From the NCBI GenBank assembly GCA_964467785.1, contig CAYXVB010000154.1:1-8544 (forward strand): a DNA stretch of 8,544 nucleotides, read 5' to 3'. Positions within the stretch are counted from its first letter, which is position 1. Each line of letters begins with the position of its first letter. The DNA is from CAYXVB01 sp964467785 (GTDB taxonomy: Bacteria > Bdellovibrionota > UBA1018). Below the pieces are notes generated by a model. That model searched no databases. It was not told the DNA's origin and saw nothing but the letters and a program-made list of their open reading frames with translations. The position numbers and the translations under genes are program-made. Of this stretch, positions 1 to 6,800 are shown piece after piece.

Positions 1-102
1 GGTGACGGTCCGTCGGTGGAGTACCTACAGCGCTGCAAGGACTTCAAGGCCAATCCGCCAGGGGCGGATTGGGACGGAAGCTGGGAGATGCACTCCAAAT
101 AA
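1..102 (+). CDS. 3' end of an unrecognised protein (partial, start lies before the window)
   Basis: Frame 1 is open from the first base to a TAA stop at 100-102 and gives the last 33 residues of a protein. The tail is polar, with one cysteine, two tryptophans and a WDGSWEMHSK end. No domain can be recognised from so short a piece. The gene converges with the minus-strand H-box gene only 14 bp downstream, and that tight tail-to-tail spacing fits a real gene end. It could still be a chance open frame, because only 33 codons are visible. Confidence 0.5.
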   Translation, partial: GDGPSVEYLQRCKDFKANPPGADWDGSWEMHSK

Positions 103-116
103 GAGGGCTCCCCAAG

Positions 117-428
117 TCAGCTCGACTCCGGATCGGTGCTTGAAGCCGTGAGCAGGAGACTACGCCGATCCTGGAGCTTCTGCGTGATTTTCTGCAGGGC
201 ATCGAGGACTTTCTGCAGTCGTTGGACCTCCGCGCGAAGCGTTTCGGCGATTTCCGGGTTTTCGCCGGCGAGCTGGGTCAGGATCTCCATCGATGTTTCG
301 GTCAGAAGGTGGATCGTCGTGGTGGGCGTGGCCAGATCGTGGATGAATTTGCGTTCGTCGGCAAAACGGTAAAGCTCTGCGGGGGGATTGTCCTGGATCA
401 TGATGTCAAAAGGATAGCACCGGATCAT
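117..428 (-). CDS. Small H-box (HisKA/DHp-like) protein without a kinase ATPase domain
   Basis: The product is a 103-residue cytosolic protein with no signal peptide or membrane segment. Residues 25-39 read like the H-box of a sensor histidine kinase, FIHDLATPTTTI, with H30 as the candidate phospho-accepting histidine followed by D31 and P35. A second, heptad-like helix (about residues 59-93, EVQRLQKVLDALQKI) would complete a dimerising helical hairpin. No HATPase domain follows: the protein stops after a short Ser/Thr-rich tail. It could be a phosphotransfer protein, a phosphatase or an adaptor for the receiver encoded divergently next door; the pairing is inferred from position. The start at 428 is preceded by a purine-rich GGGAA directly against the ATG, which is poor spacing. 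An internal Met at residue 10 (codon at 401) is an alternative start. The H-box resemblance picks this strand over the overlapping plus-strand frames. Confidence 0.65.
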   Translation of the reverse strand: MIRCYPFDIMIQDNPPAELYRFADERKFIHDLATPTTTIHLLTETSMEILTQLAGENPEIAETLRAEVQRLQKVLDALQKITQKLQDRRSLLLTASSTDPESS

Positions 429-453
429 TTCCCGACTATCGATTTTTTTTAGT

Positions 454-483
454 TTGAGAATTGGACGGGGTCGATTCCATAAT
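454..483 (+). promoter_or_regulatory. Candidate sigma70 promoter for the receiver gene
   Basis: TTGAGA (454-459) and CATAAT (478-483) are separated by 18 bp and resemble -35 and -10 elements. Transcription would start near 490 and leave a leader of about 30 nt that contains the ribosome site GGAG at 511-514. The element lies in the 94-bp gap between two divergent genes. The call is by consensus only. Confidence 0.4.
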
Positions 484-522
484 GGACTCTGTAACGTAGT
501 TCTTAAGACGGAGTGACTTCAA

Positions 523-942
523 ATGTGCGCGTTGAAGGCTGCCAAAGTTCAGGTCAATCGCTATGCATTGATCGCGGACGACGATATCGACCTGGCCAGG
601 GCGCTGGCCGAGTCCCTGGAGCGGGACGTTGGAGTGAAGGCGGTCATCGCTTCCAAGGTCAGTGAAGCGCTGATGAAGCTGAACAACCAGCGGTTTGACG
701 CGGTCTTGTTGGATCTGCGCTTTGAGCACCAATCCGGCGAGCAAGTGCTCGAGCACATGCGCACCGAGCCGACCGAAAAAAATCGCACGACTCCGGTTCT
801 GGTCATCAGCGGTCACATCGATCCGGTGGTGCTCAAGCGCATCGTCACCAAGGTGCAAGGCGTTCTGGTCAAGCCGTTCGATCGGGGCACCGTGATCGAC
901 AAGGTCAAACAGTTCCTGGTCAGCAATCCCACCGCGAAGTAA
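523..942 (+). CDS. Single-domain response regulator (CheY-like receiver)
   Basis: This 139-residue protein is one receiver (REC) domain with no output domain. The acidic pocket is D19/D20 in the IADDD strand end. The phospho-accepting aspartate is D64 in LLDLR, eight residues before the usual glycine G72. The switch Ser/Thr is S96 in VISGH, and the conserved lysine is K117 in VKPFD. All catalytic residues of the family are therefore present and phosphorylation should be possible. As a stand-alone receiver it probably acts by protein contact or as a phosphorelay intermediate. The divergent H-box protein is the nearest candidate partner. The ATG at 523 has GGAG nine bases upstream, which supports this start. 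A likely intrinsic terminator follows the gene. Confidence 0.93.
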   Translation: MCALKAAKVQVNRYALIADDDIDLARALAESLERDVGVKAVIASKVSEALMKLNNQRFDAVLLDLRFEHQSGEQVLEHMRTEPTEKNRTTPVLVISGHIDPVVLKRIVTKVQGVLVKPFDRGTVIDKVKQFLVSNPTAK

Positions 943-962
943 GCGGTCGCTCGGTCTCGCGA

Positions 963-2057
963 TCAAGCCGGGGTTTCGGTTTTTTTTCCGGTCGCGGGCT
1001 CCGTGGGCTTGCTTTGCATGGTCCACCAGCGCCCTCGTCCGCGCCGAGCGATCTTGTCCGCCGGCACGCCCAGGAGGATTTGGGCCAGCGCGGCCGCGGT
1101 GACCGCCGGATTCTCGAGCTGCGGCGTGTGTCCGATGTTCTTAAGGAGCAGCAGTCGGGGTTCAGTTTCCGCGGGCAGATGCCGCATCCAGCCTTCCGAG
1201 AAGGCGGTGGGAACGAGGGTGTCTTTTTCGCCCCAGATCAGCCAGACTTTGCACTTCATCTGAGGGAGCATGGGCTGCACGCTATGGTCGTCCCGCACCG
1301 ATTCGATGAACTGAAGGATCTCCTGGTTGTCGGAAAGTTTTCCGAACTCCGAACCGAAAAAGCGGAACCAAAAGGGTTCGCGGGCGAATACATGGGGTCG
1401 AAGCAGCTGGAATCCCTCGGTCCTGAGGCGCATGAATAGGTCGATCCACTTCCGCTTGAGCTCGGGGTCGTCGAATACGCCGGAAGGATTGGCGAGGATC
1501 ACGGTTTCAGGGCCGGCGTAATGCCCGTGCGCGTCGCCCGCGGTCTTCAGGCGCGGACGGTTGCCCGCTCCGCATTGACCGGCGTAATGGCTCGCAAGCC
1601 AGCCCCCGAGCGAATGGCCAAAGATCGCCTGCGGCCGAAGCGTGTCCAGGACGTCCGCGACTTCGCCCAAGAGCAAGTCCATCGAATGGAACGAGCGTTC
1701 CGCGGAGAGAAATCCGTGGTAACCGGGAAAGTCGAAATACACGATTTCGTCGTATCGCCGCTTGAGAAGGGGTTCGAGCAGCGCGAGCAGGGGCATCCAG
1801 GAGAGCGGCGTATCTCCGAAGCCCGGAACGATCACCAAGCGCCGGCTGGTTGCGCCGTCGGTTCGCCCGCGTTGGCGCGGGGGATTGAGGGCGCGGCGCC
1901 AGAGGCCGAGTTGCAGGTCTCCGCTTCGGCGCGCCTCGAATTGATAGCCCGTGCCTTTGAGGATCTGTTTGGCGGCCCAGTGCACGCCGCGCAGTACGGG
2001 AATGTTCAGAGTGCGACGCGTTGCCTTTTTCGAGGGTTTGTCGATGGGGTCTGACAT
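963..2057 (-). CDS. Alpha/beta-hydrolase fold protein
   Basis: The product is a cytosolic alpha/beta hydrolase of 364 residues from the ATG at 2057. The beta-3 strand and oxyanion loop are seen in RLVIVPGFGDT (about residues 73-83). The nucleophile elbow is FGHSLGG with S149. The acid is probably D279 in WGEKDT and the histidine is H310 in IGHTPQLENP, so a full Ser-Asp-His triad is present. Residues 190-265 form the lid or cap. The substrate cannot be named; esterases, lipases, epoxide hydrolases and C-C hydrolases share this layout, and the serine nucleophile disfavours epoxide and dehalogenase types. The frame stays open upstream to an ATG at 2147, but that extension has no domain character and runs into the metF promoter region, so the shorter start is preferred. 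The C-terminal 30 residues are basic and low in complexity. The gene diverges from metF and converges with the receiver gene. Confidence 0.88.
   Translation of the reverse strand: MSDPIDKPSKKATRRTLNIPVLRGVHWAAKQILKGTGYQFEARRSGDLQLGLWRRALNPPRQRGRTDGATSRRLVIVPGFGDTPLSWMPLLALLEPLLKRRYDEIVYFDFPGYHGFLSAERSFHSMDLLLGEVADVLDTLRPQAIFGHSLGGWLASHYAGQCGAGNRPRLKTAGDAHGHYAGPETVILANPSGVFDDPELKRKWIDLFMRLRTEGFQLLRPHVFAREPFWFRFFGSEFGKLSDNQEILQFIESVRDDHSVQPMLPQMKCKVWLIWGEKDTLVPTAFSEGWMRHLPAETEPRLLLLKNIGHTPQLENPAVTAAALAQILLGVPADKIARRGRGRWWTMQSKPTEPATGKKTETPA
965..987 (+). terminator. Likely Rho-independent terminator of the receiver gene
   Basis: AAGCCG (965-970) pairs with CGGTTT (977-982) around the loop GGGTTT, giving six pairs including one G-U. 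The stem runs into eight consecutive T (980-987). It begins 22 nt after the receiver stop codon and overlaps the last codons of the convergent hydrolase gene. The stem is modest but the T tract is strong. Confidence 0.5.
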
Positions 2058-2154
2058 GGTGGATCCATTCAGAGCGTAACATCGAGCGCGGTGCGGCAGC
2101 CAGCATTGCGTGGAGAGGTGGGGTCTCGTATTTTGCGTTTGCGTCACTTTTTAT

Positions 2155-2184
2155 TTGGACCTCGCGCAACGCCCCGTTTAGATT
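2155..2184 (+). promoter_or_regulatory. Possible metF promoter
   Basis: TTGGAC (2155-2160) and TAGATT (2179-2184), 18 bp apart, resemble a sigma70 promoter. Transcription would start around 2190-2195, almost at the metF ATG, which implies a leaderless or nearly leaderless message. No Shine-Dalgarno sequence is seen ahead of that ATG, which is consistent. The call is by consensus only. Confidence 0.3.
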
Positions 2185-2194
2185 GTCCGCAACC

Positions 2195-3142
2195 ATGCAC
2201 GCGTTTGCCTTTCGTCCTGATCGCAAGCTGACCGACGTCCTTTCCGAGAAGCGCTTTTCGGTTTCCGCGGAGGTCATTCCTCCGCGCAATGGATCGGAGC
2301 AGGGGCGGCTATTGGAGCAAATCCACCAGCTCATCCAAGGCGGCGCCGAATTTCTGGCCGTGACCAAGGGCGCGGGCGGGAGTCTGCGCGGCGGAAGCCT
2401 GCCCATTGCCCAGCTCATCAAGGAACGCTTCGCGGTGCCTTGCATCGCGCATTTCACCTGTCGCGATCTCACGCCGCAAGAAGTGGAGAACCAGCTCATG
2501 GATCACCACTACTTTGGCATCCGCAATATTTTGGCGCTTCGGGGCGATCCGCCGGACGGCCAGGCCGAGTGGAAAGCGCGCGAAGGGGGCTATAGTTACG
2601 CCTACGAACTGATCGAACAGATTCGGAATCTTAATGCAGGGCAATATCTGGAGCGTCCAGGGGGCCCTGGCATCACGGGTGAGCGCGAGCGCACGGATTT
2701 TTGTATCGGCGCGGCGGTTTACCCGGAGTGGCCTGAAGAGTCGCAGCGCATCTCTTATTTTGCCCGCAAAGTGCAGGCCGGAGCGGAGTACGGGATCACT
2801 GACATGCTCTTTGATCCGGAGACTTATGCCCGCTTCCTGGACGCCTGCGCGCAGGTCGGCGTGACCGTACCGGTGCTTCCCGGCACTCGGATCTTGAAAA
2901 GCCGCTCTCAAGCGACGAAGATGATGGCCAAGTTCCGTGTGCGCGTGCCGGAATCGATGCTCTCGCGCTTACCCGAGGAAGCGGACTCGGCGTCGACATC
3001 GGGTCAGGCGGGTGTGGAGTTGTTTTTGGAACTGAGCGATCAGCTGCGTTCCTACGGCGCTCCGGGGATCCACCTTTTCGTCATCTCCGACACCCCGGGC
3101 GCGGTCTCCGCGCTCGATGCGATGCGGGCGGTTCGCCGATAG
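2195..3142 (+). CDS. metF: 5,10-methylenetetrahydrofolate reductase
   Basis: MetF is a cytosolic FAD enzyme that reduces 5,10-methylene-THF to 5-methyl-THF with NAD(P)H and so supplies the methyl group for methionine synthesis. The 315-residue product fits the bacterial single-domain family (about 290-310). Diagnostic stretches occur in order: SAEVIPPRNG with the catalytic-type glutamate E26; FLAVTKGAGGS; IAHFTCRDLT; NILALRGDPPDG with the folate- and flavin-interacting aspartate D118; CIGAAVYPE; and a C-terminal GAPGIHLFVIS strand. The frame is open further upstream to 2021, but those residues are not MetF-like and overlap the divergent hydrolase gene, so the ATG at 2195 is chosen. That ATG has no visible ribosome binding site and sits just past a possible promoter, so translation may be leaderless. 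No folate or methionine gene flanks it, so it appears to be a single-gene unit. Confidence 0.95.
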   Translation: MHAFAFRPDRKLTDVLSEKRFSVSAEVIPPRNGSEQGRLLEQIHQLIQGGAEFLAVTKGAGGSLRGGSLPIAQLIKERFAVPCIAHFTCRDLTPQEVENQLMDHHYFGIRNILALRGDPPDGQAEWKAREGGYSYAYELIEQIRNLNAGQYLERPGGPGITGERERTDFCIGAAVYPEWPEESQRISYFARKVQAGAEYGITDMLFDPETYARFLDACAQVGVTVPVLPGTRILKSRSQATKMMAKFRVRVPESMLSRLPEEADSASTSGQAGVELFLELSDQLRSYGAPGIHLFVISDTPGAVSALDAMRAVRR

Positions 3143-3269
3143 AAAGTGGCCGGACACACCGGTTAATAGAATGAAGTGTGTGGCTTGGGACGCAAAGGAT
3201 GATATGGAGATGAGAGGAACTTGGTAGTCCAACCGGACTTTTGGGGGATTTTCTCCCTCGAAAGGATGT

Positions 3270-3565
3270 GCCGGGATGGCGAAATTGGTAGACGCACAGG
3301 ACTTTTGTAGGAGCCTGACCTGGGAAACCAGGTCAGTGGACGCGGGGATAACGGTGAATGCTTCGCTGCGAACACCGTGGGAACGTCGGGTTGAAGAACT
3401 CGGCGAGCGCCGTAGAGACTAGATACCCGCGCACCTAAACTCGATTGAGCAGGGTGAAGATATAGTCCAGACCACGAACGCAAGCGCGGCGGCGAAAGCC
3501 GAAGTGGTAAGAAAATCCTGGGGGTCGAAAGACCCGTGCCGGTTCGATTCCGGCTCTCGGCACCA
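3270..3565 (+). tRNA. tRNA-Leu(UAA), interrupted in the anticodon by a group I intron
   Basis: Exon 1 is 3270-3304 and exon 2 is 3512-3565, giving an 89-nt mature tRNA with CCA (3563-3565) encoded. The acceptor stem is GCCGGGA (3270-3276) with TCTCGGC, including one G-U pair, followed by discriminator A73. The joined anticodon arm is CAGGA-CUUAAAA-UCCUG, so the anticodon is UAA and splicing joins U34 to A35. A long variable arm (GGGTC-GAAA-GACCC) marks a class II tRNA, as expected for Leu. The T arm is GCCGG-TTCGATT-CCGGC. This tRNA reads UUA and UUG codons. Its function depends on removal of the intron. Confidence 0.95.
3305..3511 (+). ncRNA. Self-splicing group I intron (IC3-like) in tRNA-Leu(UAA)
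   Basis: This 207-nt ribozyme lies exactly between U34 and A35. P1: exon GGACUU (3299-3304) pairs with GAGCC (3311-3315) with A3301 bulged and a U-G wobble at the splice site. P2 is a perfect 8-bp hairpin with a GAAA loop (3316-3335). P3 is CGCGGG (3341-3346) with CCCGCG (3426-3431). P4/P5 is ACGGTG (3351-3356) with CACCGT (3373-3378). P6 is GTCGGGTT (3385-3392) with AACTCGGC (3397-3404). P7 is GACTA (3417-3421) with TAGTC (3463-3467). P8 lies in 3432-3455. P9 is ACCAC (3471-3475) with GTGGT (3504-3508) and contains a CGGC-GAAA-GCCG hairpin. The terminal base is the omega G (3511). The R-like GTAGAGACTAGA and S-like GATATAGTCCAG segments resemble the Azoarcus tRNA-Ile intron as I recall it. 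There is no room for a homing endonuclease, so the intron is not mobile by itself. Confidence 0.93.
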
Positions 3566-3841
3566 ACTTCCTCTCCACCCTCGACGGGATGGAACTCAAC
3601 GTATTGGTGGCCAAAGCCTATCTCGCATCGGGTTTGGTCAAGGCTCCGATCTAAGTGCGGGGAAATCGCGTTCAAAGGGGGTCCGATTCTGGCCGCCTCG
3701 TCGTGGAGGGGAGGAGGGGGGGCGTCAGTTTCGCGAGCCGGAATTAAACCGTCAAAATTCAAACGGCGCTTCAGTGAGGCCTGAGCCGGAGGCGGTTTGA
3801 AGAAGATTCAATTCGGTTTGATTTTAAGACGATAGGCATCC
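3566..3841 (+). other. Intergenic region between the tRNA and the giant gene
   Basis: No convincing gene is seen in this stretch. It holds a tiny open frame (3589-3654, 21 residues ending LVKAPI), a G-rich tract (3705-3722) with four runs of two to seven G, and an A/T-richer end (3797-3830) with the inverted repeat TTGAA/TTCAA (3797-3811). That end probably contains the promoter of the downstream gene, but no clear -35/-10 pair can be chosen. No second copy of the tRNA 3' end is present, so there is no sign of an attachment site within the window. Confidence 0.5.
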
Positions 3842-6800
3842 GTGGGGAACTGTTTCCAAATCCCAAGGTTTCGACCTGCGTTGACTTTCACTGTCAGCAT
3901 CCTTTGCTGGTGGGTGCTAGGGATCAGTGTTCCTGTTTACGGCAGCAAGCCGAGACAGTCGGACAATCACGCCAAGGCCGTTCTGAGTCTCTATGGTGAG
4001 ATTGGACCGATCGTCAAAAAGAATGACGCGCCTCAGACGTATGCACTGCTCGAGGAGATCGAAGCTCGGCTTGAAAAGAGCCAAAAGGCCGCTGCGCCAG
4101 GCATGCAAGGGGTTCGAAATCGCGTCTTGCTCGTGGACTCGCCGACACTCAATGCGTTTGCATCGTCCCTTCTTTCGAAGAAGAGCGGCGAGAAAGAAAA
4201 CATCATCGTCTTCACCACGGAATTGTTCAAAGCGCTTTTAAAAAAGTCCGCCGGGGACTCGGAGCTTTTGAAGTCGTACGTCACCGGAGTGGCGTCCCAT
4301 GAGCTTGCGCATCCCATAGATTACGCCTCAACGAATTCCCTCCATGCGGCTGGGGCGAGTCAGCAAAACATCGAGATCCGCGCGGATCTCGACGCGGCCA
4401 AGATGTTAGGGGAGTCTCAGCTGCCGCGGGAGTCCCTCCATGACGCGTTGGAAGAAATTTTGGACCGGGACGGGAACTGGGAGATTGCGGCGGCGCAGTC
4501 GCATCCGGAGAAGCAGGTTCGCCTGGGGGCGAGCCGTACTTGGTTGACGCTGGATCGGTTCACCAACGGCGATCCCGAGGTCGTACCGCTGTCCTCAGAC
4601 GTCTCAGGGATAGCGCAGGAAATCGGCCGCATCCATTACAGATGGGATCCCTTCAAAGTCGGACGTTATGAGTCCTGGACATTGGATCGCGTTCTTAGCG
4701 AGTTGGACAGTTTCCCGTCCATTCGTTATCCGTCCGACTCCGTTCGGATGCGGTATAATTTTTTGCTGCTCAAGCTCCAGGAAATTTTGGCGAGTCAGAG
4801 CAATCTAGCGGAACCCATGAAAGCCCGGATCGCCAAGGCGATCGTCCGGGAGGCCGCGAGCGAAAACCGAAGCTGGATCCTGAACGAGGGGCACGAGGCC
4901 ACTCTGAAGAAGTACTTCGGACCAAAGAACTCGAGGCAGCTCGCGCAAGAGGTCCCGCTCTATCGAGATCCGAACTTCCTAAACTATTTGCGTGCGGACC
5001 TCGCGTCGCACTTCGCACCGGACCGGGGCGCCACTTCGGAAGAGCTGACGCATTTCTTCAAGCGCTTGAAGGATCTCGGCGGGATTGCCAATGACTCGGC
5101 GGCGGAGGCGTTGAGCGTTGATCTCGTGCAATTAGTTCGGCAAGGCATCGATCGGAACGGCTTGGCTCAATCCGCTCAGGCCGTGCGGGAGATAGTGGAC
5201 TCGCTTTCGCCTTCGGGCCGAGTCATTGTCGCATCGAGGCTCCATTCCGAGATCTTCTCAAAGCTTCCAGCCCCTCAATTGGCGTCCTACTTCGCTAATC
5301 CTGCGAGCTCGACCGAGCCCGATCCGATCTTGATGGAGCTTCCCAAGCGCGTGATCGATCGCAAGGCCAAGAAGCTTCATCTCCTTTCCGAGGCGGAGCT
5401 CCAAGGCTTGGCCCGCGAGGTCTATGCCCATCCCGAGGCCAAGGCATTGGCCACTCGGATTTGGAATTCCAGAGAGTCGATTCTCGTCGCGGAGTTGCTG
5501 GGCCGAGGTCAGAACCCACTTTGGACCGCGGTCTTTGAGATCCTGGGAATGGATCCGGAGGCGGGAAAAGCGGAGCTCCGGGAGTCGTTCAAGAAAGTCC
5601 TGGTGAGCGATCAATTCACCCAGACGCTCCGTCTCCTGCAACGCGAGGGCTTTCGATTCAAGAGTGGCAGCCCAGGAGAGATTTCCTGGGCCGATGCGGG
5701 CCTTTTGGACGATCTCAGGCGGCTTCGCAATCCGAGCCTGGAGGCGGACGCAAAGCTCCGGAGCCTTTATCGCAATCGGGTTTTGCCAGTCCTGCAAGAC
5801 CGGATGGCGGAAGGGGCGAGGTTATCCTCGTTCAACGACGAGCTGTCCCGGGCGATTCAATCGCTGGATTTGCCGACTCGCTCCGCGATCGAGCAGTCGC
5901 AGCATCGACTGGCCCGCCAGTTTGGGCAGCCTCTTTGGGGGCGCCGCGCCCCATGGGATTTTGATTTGGTCGCGCGCTCGATCGACCAATCCGCGCTTCC
6001 GCAAGCGACGAAGACCCAGGTGCTCCGAGATCTTTTTCTCAAGGTAAAGACTTCGAATGTTCCCGTCCATACGGCGAACTATTACTCGTTCTTCAAATGG
6101 ACGGATGTGAACTTCAATGAAAGCGTCGGGCGCACCTTCGACATTCTCCTCAAAAATCGCGTCTTCCCTCGACCCTCCGCCTTGCTGGAAACCATGATTC
6201 GAGCCACTCCCTGGAAGTACCAAAAAGAGCGGGTGGGTATCCCAAATGCGTATTTCTTCTTTGCCGACTTCATTGGGCCCCGCCTCGAGGAGGAGGTCGA
6301 CGCGATCGCTCGCTCCAGCGAGCCCGCCGCTCTGAAGAAGAAGCGGCTACTCGAGCTCTCGGAAATCGTTTTCGATCCCTGGAAGGCGGGTACTTATCAA
6401 GGCGAGGCGGTTGCCGGAGGACTCACGGATCTCCGTCGGCTTCGAGAAAAAGTGATCGAAACAGGGGAGACCCTGGGCTTTGACGACGCCGATTGGAAAG
6501 CGATCCACCGCTTGTTCTCCGCAACGGCGGCGACGAATGAGAGCGATCGCTTGGTCACTCGCTTTGCCGAGGCCCTTTCAACGGATCAGCTCAGGACTAT
6601 GTTGGCGGAAAAGCGGGTTTTCGACGACAAGCTCAAGGTTCAATTCCTTGAGCGATTTCAGAAGGATCAGGTTGCCCGCCTAGAAGGCCGTTTCGATCCG
6701 CTTTTGTTTGACCAGCTCCTGACCGATGCGAAAGCGCTTGTGCCGGAGGCCTATCAGGCAAAGGACGAGTATCTGGAAAAGGTCGTGTGGAAGCTAAAGC

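Noticed and set aside
436..1026. Minus-strand frame of 196 codons
   Set aside because: It is antisense to the receiver gene, whose catalytic residues are all intact; it shows His/Asp-rich mirror composition only.
1521..2054. Plus-strand frame of 177 codons
   Set aside because: It is antisense to the hydrolase triad region and has no recognisable domain.
2058..2147. N-terminal extension of the hydrolase from the ATG at 2147
   Set aside because: The extra 30 residues lack fold features and run into the divergent metF promoter region; the ATG at 2057 is the better start.
1507..2499. Minus-strand frame of 330 codons
   Set aside because: It overlaps both the hydrolase gene (in another frame) and metF, and is Arg/Ser/Pro rich without motifs; it is a shadow of GC-rich coding sequence.
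3226..3242. Intrinsic terminator after metF
   Set aside because: AGTCC-aacc-GGACT followed by TTT is only a 5-bp stem with a very short T tract, 84 nt past the stop, too weak to call.
3305..3511. Homing endonuclease inside the intron
   Set aside because: The intron is only 207 nt, fully used by the ribozyme helices, and has no endonuclease motif.
3163..3762. Minus-strand open frame of 199 codons across the tRNA
   Set aside because: It runs antisense through a well-supported tRNA and its intron, is very rich in Pro, Ser and Arg, and shows no domain.
3504..3800. Plus-strand frame of 98 codons starting in the intron
   Set aside because: It covers exon 2 of the tRNA and reads as low-complexity sequence; no ribosome site or family signature.
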